Of a DNA stretch of 64,000 bases, positions 30,857 to 41,257 are shown in pieces (position 1 is the stretch's first letter; each line of letters starts with the position of its first letter). A program made the position numbers and the translations under genes. The notes under the pieces are model-generated. The model was not told the DNA's origin and searched no databases. It worked only from the letters and a program-made list of their open reading frames with translations. This stretch comes from Aquipseudomonas ullengensis (GTDB taxonomy: Bacteria; Pseudomonadota; Gammaproteobacteria; Pseudomonadales; Pseudomonadaceae): the NCBI RefSeq assembly GCF_014174475.1, contig NZ_JACJUD010000003.1, forward strand, positions 186,001 through 250,000, in the 5' to 3' direction.

Positions 30857-31966
30857 ATGCCAAGCGGGATGCCGGTTCGGATTGCAATAGTGGGAGGTGG
30901 CGCACTCGGCTTGTTGAGTGCGCTGAATTTCGGCTCGCAGGGTGTTGAGGTTGTGCTTGTCGAGCGTGGCGGGGTCGGCGGCGAGGCTTCGTGGGCTGGA
31001 GGGGGCATCGTTTCCCCTTTGTATCCCTGGCGCTACGGACCTGCGGTCACCGCTCTGGCGCAATGGTCGCAGAGCTACTATCCCCAGTTGGGCGAGCTGC
31101 TCCGGCTTGATACCGGGATTGACCCGCAAGTGCATTCGACTGGTCTGTACTGGCTCGACCTGGAAGATGAGCGCGATGCGTTGCTCTGGCCTCAGGGCAA
31201 TGACTGCAGGCTGCAGAAAGTAGCGATGGCTGAGGTTTACTCTGCCGTGCCTTCACTGGGGGATGGTTTTGCGAGCGCCATCCACATGCCGGACGTAGCC
31301 AACGTACGCAACCCGCGCCTGATGAAGGCGCTGCGAGCGGCCTTGCAAGCCATGCCTAATGTGCAGTTGCATGAGCAGTGTGAGGTGAAGGGCTTCATTC
31401 GGCAGGATGGACGTGTCTGCGGGGTGATGACCTCGGCTGGCGAGGTTCGTGCCGAGCAAGTGGTGCTTGCCGCCGGCGCCTGGAGCGGTGAGTTGTTGGC
31501 AAGTCTGGGGTTGAGTCTGCCGGTCGAGCCGGTGAAGGGGCAGATGATTCTCTACAAGTGTGCCGAGGACTTCTTGCCGAGCATGGTGTTGGCCAGGGGG
31601 CGCTATGCCATTCCGCGCAAGGATGGCCACATCCTGATCGGCAGCACCTTGGAGCATGCAGGGTTCGACAAGACGCCGACCGAGGTGGCCCTGGCGAGCC
31701 TGAAGGCTTCTGCTGTAGAGCTACTGCCGGCGCTGGCAGAGGCCGAGGTGGTCGGGCATTGGGCTGGATTGCGTCCGGGCTCGCCCGAAGGTATTCCCTT
31801 TATTGGCGAGGTGCCGGGTTATCCGGGGCTGTGGCTCAACTGCGGGCATTACCGCAATGGTTTGGTACTGGCGCCAGCGTCCTGCCGGCTGCTGGCGGAT
31901 CTGATGCTTGGGCGCGAGCCGATTGTCGATCCTGCCCCCTATTCCCCTGCTGGCCGGCTGGGTTGA
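30857..31966 (+). CDS. thiO: Glycine oxidase ThiO (FAD-dependent D-amino-acid oxidase family)
   Basis: The 369-residue flavoenzyme has the N-terminal dinucleotide motif IAIVGGGALGLLSALNFGSQG and ASWAGGGIVSPLYPWR as the flavin loop. The C-terminal block GLRPGSPEGIPFIGEVPGYPGLWLNCGHYRNG (here split: GLRPGSPEGIPFIGE and LNCGHYRNG) contains the substrate Arg. ThiO oxidises glycine to the imine used in thiazole synthesis of thiamin. PAO1 has the same gene (PA4548) between fimT and pilR. It converges on pilR with a four-base gap. Confidence 0.92.
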   Translation: MPSGMPVRIAIVGGGALGLLSALNFGSQGVEVVLVERGGVGGEASWAGGGIVSPLYPWRYGPAVTALAQWSQSYYPQLGELLRLDTGIDPQVHSTGLYWLDLEDERDALLWPQGNDCRLQKVAMAEVYSAVPSLGDGFASAIHMPDVANVRNPRLMKALRAALQAMPNVQLHEQCEVKGFIRQDGRVCGVMTSAGEVRAEQVVLAAGAWSGELLASLGLSLPVEPVKGQMILYKCAEDFLPSMVLARGRYAIPRKDGHILIGSTLEHAGFDKTPTEVALASLKASAVELLPALAEAEVVGHWAGLRPGSPEGIPFIGEVPGYPGLWLNCGHYRNGLVLAPASCRLLADLMLGREPIVDPAPYSPAGRLG

Positions 31967-31970
31967 CGAA

Positions 31971-33311
31971 TTAGTCGATCCCCAGCTTCTTCAGGCGATA
32001 GCGCATCGAGCGGAAGGTCAGGCCCAGGCGCTGGGCTGCAGCGGTGCGGTTCCAGCGGGTTTCCTCGAGCGCCTGCATGATCAGCTTGCGCTCGATGTCT
32101 TCCAGGTAGTCCTCCAGGTTGTCGATCTGTGCCAGCGAGGCTTCGCCGCCTTCGCTGCTGGTGCTGGTTTCGGCCAGGCGCAGGTCGCTGGCCTTGATCT
32201 GCTCGCCTTCGCACAGGGTGTAGGCGCGTTCGAGCATGTTCTCCAGTTCGCGCACGTTGCCGGGGAAGCGGTAGCTCTTGAGCTTGTCCATGGCCTCGTC
32301 GGCCAGTCGGGTCAGGGGCAGGCCGGTGCCTTCGCAGAGGCGGTGCAGCATGGTGTCGGCGAGTAGCGGGATGTCCTCGCGGCGCTCGCGTAGCGGTGGC
32401 ACGCGCAGTTCGATGACGTTGAGGCGGTAGAACAGATCCTGGCGGAAGCGGCCGGCGGCGACTTCGGCGGCGAGGTCCTTGTGCGTAGCGCAGAGGATGC
32501 GTACGTCGACCACTACTTCCTGCTGGCCCCCAACGGCGCGCACGGCTTTTTCCTGGATGGCGCGCAGTAGCTTGACCTGCATGCTCAGCGGCAGGTCGGC
32601 GACTTCGTCGAGGAACAGGGTGCCGCCATTGGCGGCCTGGAACAGCCCCTGTTTGTCTTCGATGGCACCGGTGAAACTGCCTTTCTTGTGGCCGAAAAAT
32701 TCGCTTTCCATCAGCTCCGAGGGGATGGCGCCGCAGTTGACCGGCACGAACGGGCGTTCGGCGCGTGGCCCCTGTTCGTGGATCAGGCGGGCGACCAGCT
32801 CCTTGCCGCTGCCCGATTCGCCGCTGATATAGACCGGCGCCTGGCTGCGCGCGAGTTTGAGGATCTGCCCGCGCAGGGTGCGCATCGGTGGCGACTCGCC
32901 GAGCAGGCGGGTATCGACCGTGACTTCTTCGTCAGTGGCACTGCGCAGGCGCAGGGCGGTGGCGACCAGTTCACGCAGGCGGCCGAGGTCGACCGGCTTG
33001 GTCAGGAAGTCGAAGGCGCCGGCCTTGAGTGCATTGATCGCGGTGTCCAGGCTGCCGTAGGCGGTGATCATCGCCACTGGCACCTGCGGGTGGCGCTGCT
33101 GAATATGCTGCACGATCTCCAGGCCCGTACCGTCGGGCAGGCGCATGTCGGTCAGGCATAGGTCGAAGGGCTCGCGCGCCAGCCACTCGCGGGCTTCCTT
33201 GACGTTGCGCGCGCTGCGCGTGTCGAGCTTCATCCGGCCCAGGGTGATTTCCAGGAGTTCGCGGATGTCGGGCTCGTCGTCGACGATCAGGGCTCTTTGC
33301 CGGGTGCTCAT
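31971..33311 (-). CDS. pilR: Type IV pilus two-component response regulator PilR
   Basis: The 446-residue NtrC-type regulator has a receiver (LIVDDEPDIRELLE; phospho-Asp in LCLTDMRLPDG ~54), a sigma-54 AAA+ domain (GESGSGKE Walker A, GSFTGA loop contacting sigma-54, FLDEVADLP) and a C-terminal Fis-type helix-turn-helix (NRTAAAQRLGLTFRSMRYRLKKLG). The ATG at 33311 gives the family length. It starts two bases after the pilS stop. Its likely main target is the sigma-54 promoter of pilA at 53158. Confidence 0.97.
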   Translation of the reverse strand: MSTRQRALIVDDEPDIRELLEITLGRMKLDTRSARNVKEAREWLAREPFDLCLTDMRLPDGTGLEIVQHIQQRHPQVPVAMITAYGSLDTAINALKAGAFDFLTKPVDLGRLRELVATALRLRSATDEEVTVDTRLLGESPPMRTLRGQILKLARSQAPVYISGESGSGKELVARLIHEQGPRAERPFVPVNCGAIPSELMESEFFGHKKGSFTGAIEDKQGLFQAANGGTLFLDEVADLPLSMQVKLLRAIQEKAVRAVGGQQEVVVDVRILCATHKDLAAEVAAGRFRQDLFYRLNVIELRVPPLRERREDIPLLADTMLHRLCEGTGLPLTRLADEAMDKLKSYRFPGNVRELENMLERAYTLCEGEQIKASDLRLAETSTSSEGGEASLAQIDNLEDYLEDIERKLIMQALEETRWNRTAAAQRLGLTFRSMRYRLKKLGID

Positions 33312-33313
33312 GG

Positions 33314-34909
33314 TCAGCTCAGCTTGCGTGGATGGGCGAAGGTGATGCGGAAGCAACTGCCGCCGCCCTCGCGGGGTTTGTAGTCGAGGCGCGCCTGGTT
33401 GCTTTCACACAGTTCGCGGGAAATATACAGGCCCAGGCCGGTGCCTTTGTTGTCGGTGGTATAGAACGGCTCGAAGATGTGTTGCACCTGCTCTTCCGGC
33501 ACGCCGGGGCCGTCGTCGAGCACTTCGAGTACCGGCAGGTCGCTTTCCGCGTCGCGGAACAACTTTAGCCAGACCTGGCCCAGTTGGTGCTTTTGCGCAC
33601 TGTAGCGCAGGCCGTTCTGCACCAGGTTGGTCAGCACCTGGGTCAGCTGGTGCGGGTCCATACGAGTCTGCAGGCTGCCGCCGATGGTTTCCAGGTGCAG
33701 GGTCTGGTCGAGGGTCGCCAGGGAGTTGCGGAATTCGCTGGCGAAACGGTGCAGCCAGTATTTCAGGTCGAGCAGTTGGGGCTCGGCCTGGCGCCGGCGC
33801 GAGAGCTGCAGAACGTTCTCGATCACCAGGTTCATCCGCCGCGAATGGTCCTGGATGATCTGGGCCAGGCGCCGGTCGGGGCTTTCCAGTTCTTCCGACT
33901 CTTGCAGCAACTGGGCGGCGTGGCTGATGGCGCCGAGCGGGTTGCGGATCTCGTGGGCGATGCCTGCGGTCAGGCGGCCGAGGGAGGCCAGCTTGAGTTG
34001 CTGGGCCTGTTGGGTGATCTGCGAGATGTCGTCGAGAAACACCAGGGTGTGCTGTTCGTTGCCACGCTGGAGGAAAATGAAGCTCGGCTGCAGCAGCGGG
34101 CCGTCGGCGACTATCTGCAGGCTTTGCGGGCGCAGGGTGGGGTTCTGCTGCCATTGCTGCAGGCGTTTGACCAGATCGGGGCAGTGCGGGTCGAGCACCT
34201 TGCCGGCCAGTTCGTTACGGTTGAGCAGGATCTGCGCGCCCTGGTTGGCCAGCAGTACGCGGTTCTGCCGGTCGAGCACCAGGATGCCGGTACGCATGCG
34301 CTGCAGGATCAGCGAGTTCAGCGCTTCGAGGCTGGCGACGTCGACCGCGCGCTGTTCGGCCAGGCGTTCGCTGACCTGCAGGCGCCGGCTCAGGCCCTGG
34401 AGGAAGATCGCGGCGGCAAAGCACAGTGCGCCCAGCGTGCCGGCCTGCACATATTGGCCGGCGGCAATCGGGCGGCTGAGGCTGAGGTAGAAGGTCAGGT
34501 AGATCATGCCGCTGGCTGCGACAGCCGCAATCAGCAGGCCGATGCGGCCGCGCAGCAGGATGTTGGCGATGGCCACCGCGACGATCAGCAGGTTGCCGAT
34601 GCCGCTGGGGATGCCGCCGGCGGAATAGAACAGTGCGGACAGCAGCAGCACATCCAGCAGCGCCAGGCTGAATACCTGCAATAGGTGGCGCGGGCGCTGG
34701 ATCAGCACGGCCACCAGCACGTTGAGCACCAGATAGGCCCAGCTGCCGTAGCGGAACAGTTGCTCGTGGGCCAGGTCCAGCAGCTCGTCGTCCAGGTTGC
34801 TGGAGATCAGCAGTACCAGGGCCATACCGACCGAGACCCGGTACAGGTGGTAGAGGCGCAGTATCCGGCGGCCTTGGGCACCGGCCAGGCTCAGGGCATC
34901 AGCGTTCAC
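33314..34909 (-). CDS. pilS: Sensor histidine kinase PilS
   Basis: The 531-residue kinase has six membrane helices in the first ~190 residues, a PAS-like linker (~200-310) and a kinase core: H box AGIAHEIRNPLGAISHAAQL, N box LTNLVQNGLRYS, and G boxes DDGPGVPEEQ and GTGLGLYISREL. In P. aeruginosa PilS interacts with PilA in the membrane and adjusts pilin transcription through PilR. The start overlaps the end of the small PP0621-like gene by 11 bases. Confidence 0.97.
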   Translation of the reverse strand: MNADALSLAGAQGRRILRLYHLYRVSVGMALVLLISSNLDDELLDLAHEQLFRYGSWAYLVLNVLVAVLIQRPRHLLQVFSLALLDVLLLSALFYSAGGIPSGIGNLLIVAVAIANILLRGRIGLLIAAVAASGMIYLTFYLSLSRPIAAGQYVQAGTLGALCFAAAIFLQGLSRRLQVSERLAEQRAVDVASLEALNSLILQRMRTGILVLDRQNRVLLANQGAQILLNRNELAGKVLDPHCPDLVKRLQQWQQNPTLRPQSLQIVADGPLLQPSFIFLQRGNEQHTLVFLDDISQITQQAQQLKLASLGRLTAGIAHEIRNPLGAISHAAQLLQESEELESPDRRLAQIIQDHSRRMNLVIENVLQLSRRRQAEPQLLDLKYWLHRFASEFRNSLATLDQTLHLETIGGSLQTRMDPHQLTQVLTNLVQNGLRYSAQKHQLGQVWLKLFRDAESDLPVLEVLDDGPGVPEEQVQHIFEPFYTTDNKGTGLGLYISRELCESNQARLDYKPREGGGSCFRITFAHPRKLS

Positions 34910-35135
34910 TGTTGCCTGGGCCCTGTTGCAGGTGGGCCTGGCTGCAATACCAGCGGTTGTCCGCGCTCAGTGCCTGTAACTGCGGGATATGCACGCCGCA
35001 CTGGGCGCAGCGCACCATGGGCGCCGGGTCATCCTGTGGGGCAGCTTTTTGTGCCGGAGTGGCGGGGCGTTTGAGTCGTCGCCAGAGCCACACGGCGGCG
35101 GTGATCAGGGCAATCCAGAACAGCAGACGGAACAT
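34899..35135 (-). CDS. PP0621-family small membrane protein with CxxC
   Basis: The 78-residue protein has one N-terminal membrane helix (MFRLLFWIALITAAVWLWRRL), a Pro/Ala-rich linker and a small metal-binding-like module CAQCGVHIPQ...YCSQAH. The ATG at 35135 is chosen as the helix begins there; a longer frame adds 13 unconserved residues. Homologues (PP0621 family) accompany pilS-pilR in pseudomonads; the function is unknown. It may be co-transcribed with pilS-pilR. Confidence 0.83.
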   Translation of the reverse strand: MFRLLFWIALITAAVWLWRRLKRPATPAQKAAPQDDPAPMVRCAQCGVHIPQLQALSADNRWYCSQAHLQQGPGNSER

Positions 35136-35230
35136 GGCGGGCTCTTCTTGTTGGCAGGCGAGCAGTGTAGCCAAGGTCGCAGCCCTGGCGCAGCAGATAA
35201 AGCAGGCGGCTGGGCCGAGTGGCAGGCATG

Positions 35231-35258
35231 AAAAAGGGAGGCCGAGGCCTCCCTTTTA
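35231..35258 (-). terminator. Terminator after bamD
   Basis: AAAAAGGGAGGC / GCCTCCCTTTT has a three-base loop and a T run on the minus strand, 16 bases beyond the bamD stop. Confidence 0.85.
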
Positions 35259-35273
35259 CTGACGCGGCGTTGT

Positions 35274-36302
35274 TCAGTCGAAGACGCCGAAGGTCATGTA
35301 GCTGAACCAGGAGCGGTCGTCGTTGTTGCCTTCGGCTTCCTGTTGTTCTTCCTGGGCCTGCTCTTTGGCTTCGTTCTGATATTCCGGCTGCAGCTCGTCC
35401 GGGATCTGTTCCTGGGCGTCTTCGTACTGCTTGATCACGTCCTGGCTGGCGCGGGTTTCGCCCGGTGGCAGCGGGGCGTCGGATTCGATCAGGCCGAGGG
35501 TGGCCTTGGCCAGCCAGGAGCGGTTGTCGGCTTCTTCTTCGAGCGGAACGAAGTTGCCGTCGACCAGGCTCGGGTGGTCTGGGTAGTTGAACTTCAGGGT
35601 TTCCAGGCTGGTGGCGGCCAGGTCGTTCATTTCCAGGCGCTGGTAGGCTTCGGTCATCACGGCCAGGCCGTCGCCGACTGCCGGGGTTTCCTGGAAGTTT
35701 TCCACGACATAGCGACCGCGGTTGGCAGCGGCGACATAGGCCTGACGGGTCAGGTAGTAGTGGGCGACGTGGATTTCGTAAGCGGCCAGCAGGTTGCGCA
35801 GGTAGACCATGCGCGCCTTGGCGTCCGGGGCGTAGCGGCTGTTCGGGTAGCGGCTGGTGAGCTGGGCGAATTCGTTGAACGAGTCGCGTGCGGCGCCTGG
35901 GTCGCGCTTGGTCATGTCCAGCGGCAGGAAGCGCGCCAGCAGGCCGCGGTCCTGGTCGAACGAGGCCAGGCCTTTTACGTAGTAGGCATAGTCGGCGTTG
36001 GCGTGTTGCGGGTGCAGGCGAATGAAGCGCTCGGCGGCCGACTTGGCAGCTTCCGGCTCGGCGTTCTTGTAGTAGGCGTAGATCAGCTCGAGCTGGGCCT
36101 GTTCGGCGTAGCGGCCGAAGGGATAGCGCGATTCCAGGGCCTTCAGCTTGGCTACGGCGTTGTTGTAGCTGCTGTCGTTGAGGTCTTCCTGGGCCTGCTG
36201 GTACAGCTCGGTCTCGCTCAGGTTCTCGTCCACTTCCGGTTTGGAAGAGCAGGCGGCGGTGAGGGAGAGGATTGCGATCAGCAGCAGGTGTTTCACTTGC
36301 AT
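35274..36302 (-). CDS. bamD: Outer-membrane assembly lipoprotein BamD
   Basis: The 342-residue lipoprotein has lipobox LTAAC (Cys18) after the signal helix [13 protein letters not shown]. Five tetratricopeptide-type repeats cover ~30-245 (e.g. [25 protein letters not shown] in parts; [19 protein letters not shown]). A long Gln/Glu-rich C-terminal tail (~285-330) is typical of Pseudomonas BamD. It is an essential BAM-complex component (ComL in older literature). The ATG at 36302 places the lipobox correctly. It is divergent from rluD. Confidence 0.95.
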   Translation of the reverse strand: MQVKHLLLIAILSLTAACSSKPEVDENLSETELYQQAQEDLNDSSYNNAVAKLKALESRYPFGRYAEQAQLELIYAYYKNAEPEAAKSAAERFIRLHPQHANADYAYYVKGLASFDQDRGLLARFLPLDMTKRDPGAARDSFNEFAQLTSRYPNSRYAPDAKARMVYLRNLLAAYEIHVAHYYLTRQAYVAAANRGRYVVENFQETPAVGDGLAVMTEAYQRLEMNDLAATSLETLKFNYPDHPSLVDGNFVPLEEEADNRSWLAKATLGLIESDAPLPPGETRASQDVIKQYEDAQEQIPDELQPEYQNEAKEQAQEEQQEAEGNNDDRSWFSYMTFGVFD

Positions 36303-36350
36303 GGCGGCTTGCGTCCCTGTGACGGTCGGCTGTCTTGGCCTGGACCGTCC

Positions 36351-36359
36351 TGTTATGAT
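36351..36359 (+). promoter_or_regulatory. Extended -10 promoter candidate for rluD
   Basis: TGTTATGAT is an extended -10 (TGn-TATGAT) without a clear -35, about 92 bases upstream of the rluD ATG. Confidence 0.4.
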
Positions 36360-36450
36360 GAGCGCCCCGGAAACACCCGGGACAAAGACGCCGTATTTAA
36401 CCACAGCGTGCAGCCGAAACCAAAAGCTGCACCGCCCTCCGCAGTAGCCC

Positions 36451-37422
36451 ATGTCCGAAGATTCCGATCAGCTCATCCAACTCTCCGCCGAAGTGCCCTC
36501 CGCACTAGGTGGGCAACGCCTCGACCAGGTCGCAGCCCAGCTGTTCGACGAATACTCGCGCTCGCGCCTGTCGACCTGGATCAAGGATGGCCGCCTGACT
36601 GTCGACGGCGCCGTGGTGCGCCCGCGCGACATCGTGCACGGTGGCGCCGTGCTGGCCCTGGAGGCCGAGCAAGAGGCCCAGGGCGAGTGGATTGCGCAGG
36701 ACATCGCGCTGAATATCGTCTACGAGGACGAGCACCTGCTGGTGATCGACAAGCCGGCCGGCCTGGTGGTCCACCCGGCTGCCGGGCATGCCGACGGTAC
36801 CCTGCTCAACGCCCTGCTGCACCATGTGCCGGACATCATCAACGTGCCGCGCGCCGGCATCGTCCATCGCCTGGACAAGGACACCACCGGCCTGATGGTC
36901 GTGGCCAAGACCCTGCAGGCGCAGACCAAGCTGGTCGACCAGATGCAGAAGCGCTCGGTCAGCCGCATCTATGAATGCATCGTGATCGGCGTGGTCACCT
37001 CCGGTGGCAAGATCGACGCGCCGATCGGCCGCAGCTCGGCCAACCGCCAGCGCATGGCGGTGATCGATGGCGGCAAGCAGGCGGTGACCCATTACCGCGT
37101 GCTCGAGCGTTTCCGCTCGCACACCCATGTACGGGTCAAGCTGGAAACCGGCCGCACCCACCAGATTCGCGTGCACATGACCCATGTCGGCTTCCCTCTG
37201 GTGGGCGACCCGCTATACGCCGGGCGCTTCCGTATTCCGCCGGCAGCCAGTCCGACCCTGGTGCAGACCCTCAAGGAATTCCCGCGCCAGGCCCTGCATG
37301 CGCGTTTCCTCGAACTCATCCACCCGATCACCGGGCAGCGCATGAAGTGGGAATCGCCATTGCCGGATGACCTCGTATGGATGCTGTCCCTGCTGCGCCA
37401 GGACAACGAATCCTTCGTCTGA
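36451..37422 (+). CDS. rluD: 23S rRNA pseudouridine synthase RluD
   Basis: The 323-residue enzyme makes pseudouridines in helix 69 of 23S rRNA (1911/1915/1917 in E. coli). An N-terminal S4 domain ([19 protein letters not shown], ~17-75) precedes the catalytic domain, with Asp in [20 protein letters not shown] (~147) and the [13 protein letters not shown] and GDPLYAG motifs. The stop overlaps the pgeF ATG (TGATG). Confidence 0.97.
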   Translation: MSEDSDQLIQLSAEVPSALGGQRLDQVAAQLFDEYSRSRLSTWIKDGRLTVDGAVVRPRDIVHGGAVLALEAEQEAQGEWIAQDIALNIVYEDEHLLVIDKPAGLVVHPAAGHADGTLLNALLHHVPDIINVPRAGIVHRLDKDTTGLMVVAKTLQAQTKLVDQMQKRSVSRIYECIVIGVVTSGGKIDAPIGRSSANRQRMAVIDGGKQAVTHYRVLERFRSHTHVRVKLETGRTHQIRVHMTHVGFPLVGDPLYAGRFRIPPAASPTLVQTLKEFPRQALHARFLELIHPITGQRMKWESPLPDDLVWMLSLLRQDNESFV

Positions 37423-38150
37423 TGAGCGCTGACTGGCTGACTCCCGACTGGCCGGCACCGGCCAATGTGCGGGCCTGCGTCACCACCCGTGCCGGCGGTG
37501 TCAGCCTTGCGCCCTTCGACAGCCTCAACCTCGGCGACCATGTCGAGGATGATCTGCAGGCCGTCAGCGCCAATCGCCTTCTCCTGATTTCGCAGTTGCG
37601 CTGTCAGCCGGCCTGGTTGCGCCAGGTGCACGGCATTGCTGTGGCCGAAGCCAATCCGGCTCTGGTCGCCGAGGCCGATGCCAGCTGGAGTGCCACACCC
37701 GGCATCGCCAGCGCGGTGCTGACTGCCGATTGCCTGCCGGCATTGTTCTGCGATCGTGCCGGCACCCGCGTGGCTGCTGCCCATGCCGGCTGGCGCGGGT
37801 TGGCCGGTGGTGTGCTGGAGGCGACCCTGGATGCCTTGGCCCTGCCGCCCGAGCAGGTGCTGGTATGGCTCGGTCCGGCTATTGGTCCGGCGGCTTTCGA
37901 GGTCGGCGCCGAGGTGCGCGAGGCTTTCGTCTCTAGCCATGCCGACGCCGAGCAGGCTTTCCGTCCCAGTGCGAATGACGGCAAGTTCATGGCCGATATC
38001 TACGCCCTGGCGCGCATCCGCTTGGCCGCTCGCGGCGTCACTGCGGTGTATGGCGGTGGCTACTGCACGGTCAGCGATCCGCGCTTCTTTTCCTACCGTC
38101 GTGCATCACGCACCGGGCGTTTTGCCTCGCTGGTCTGGCTGGCTGATTGA
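37422..38150 (+). CDS. pgeF: Peptidoglycan editing factor PgeF (YfiH, laccase-domain)
   Basis: The 242-residue zinc/copper-site protein has conserved ligands in RQVHGIAV, TADCLPALF and AAAHAGWRGLAGG, the signature of the DUF152/laccase-domain family. PgeF in E. coli prevents L-Ser misincorporation into the muropeptide stem. The ATG at 37422 overlaps the rluD stop, consistent with coupled translation; an upstream in-frame extension lies inside rluD. Confidence 0.93.
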   Translation: MSADWLTPDWPAPANVRACVTTRAGGVSLAPFDSLNLGDHVEDDLQAVSANRLLLISQLRCQPAWLRQVHGIAVAEANPALVAEADASWSATPGIASAVLTADCLPALFCDRAGTRVAAAHAGWRGLAGGVLEATLDALALPPEQVLVWLGPAIGPAAFEVGAEVREAFVSSHADAEQAFRPSANDGKFMADIYALARIRLAARGVTAVYGGGYCTVSDPRFFSYRRASRTGRFASLVWLAD

Positions 38151-38170
38151 CGCTAATCAAGCGAGCTGCG

Positions 38171-38198
38171 CTTGAATCGCGGGAAACTGTCCTCATCT
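38171..38198 (+). promoter_or_regulatory. Heat-shock (sigma-32/RpoH) promoter for clpB
   Basis: CTTGAAT, 13 bases, TCCTCATCT matches the RpoH consensus (CTTGAAA, N13-15, CCCCATnT) at nearly every position. It lies about 80 bases upstream of the clpB ATG. Confidence 0.75.
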
Positions 38199-38276
38199 AG
38201 TCTTCATCTCGGCAGGCTTTTCGTTTCAGGGGTGCTCATCGCCCCGGTCTGCCCCTAAAAGGAAGGACGAACACCC

Positions 38277-40841
<2,565 letters not shown>

Positions 40842-40871
40842 GCCTGGCGGCTCGCTCGGGCTGCATACAAC

Positions 40872-40908
40872 AACGCCCCGCTACGGCTTGCCGTGCGGGG
40901 CGTTTTGT
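40872..40908. terminator. Terminator between clpB and the PilZ gene
   Basis: AACGCCCCGC / GCGGGGCGTT with a T run on the plus strand ends clpB. The minus-strand PilZ gene converges here and may share the hairpin. Confidence 0.8.
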
Positions 40909-40923
40909 TTGTGCTGCCAGGGC

Positions 40924-41256
40924 CTAGATATGCTGCAGGACGACTTCCAGCGCGCTGGCCTGCTCGTCGGCCAGGTCGATGATGTGGAAGCCGCTCCAGC
41001 CATTCTGGTTATTGGCGCCGGGGCGGCTCCAGAGGCAGTCGGCGCCCAGGCGGATCTCATGGATGTCATCCACCGGCGGCTCCACTGTCAGGCGGCATTC
41101 CCAGACCGAGTCGTTTTCCAGTGGGCTCTCGCTGAACAGCATGAAGCCGTCTGCGGAGAGGTCAACGACGCGCCCGAGGCGGCGGCCGGAGTGAAGGTCG
41201 AAGACCTCGATGTGCAGCTCGGTGGCATGCCGGCTGTGTTGACGACGGTCGTCCAA
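40924..41256 (-). CDS. PilZ-domain protein
   Basis: The c-di-GMP binding motif is visible: RRQHSRH (RxxxR) followed about 22 residues later by DLSADG (D/NxSxxG), in a 110-residue single-domain protein. The TTG at 41256 has a perfect AAGGAG seven bases upstream, formed by the last codons of the DUF1631 gene; a longer frame exists but lies inside that gene. The start is one base beyond the DUF1631 stop, so expression is coupled. The target process is unknown. This is not the pilus-assembly PilZ protein, which lacks the ligand motif. Confidence 0.85.
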   Translation of the reverse strand: MDDRRQHSRHATELHIEVFDLHSGRRLGRVVDLSADGFMLFSESPLENDSVWECRLTVEPPVDDIHEIRLGADCLWSRPGANNQNGWSGFHIIDLADEQASALEVVLQHI

Positions 41257-41257
41257 A

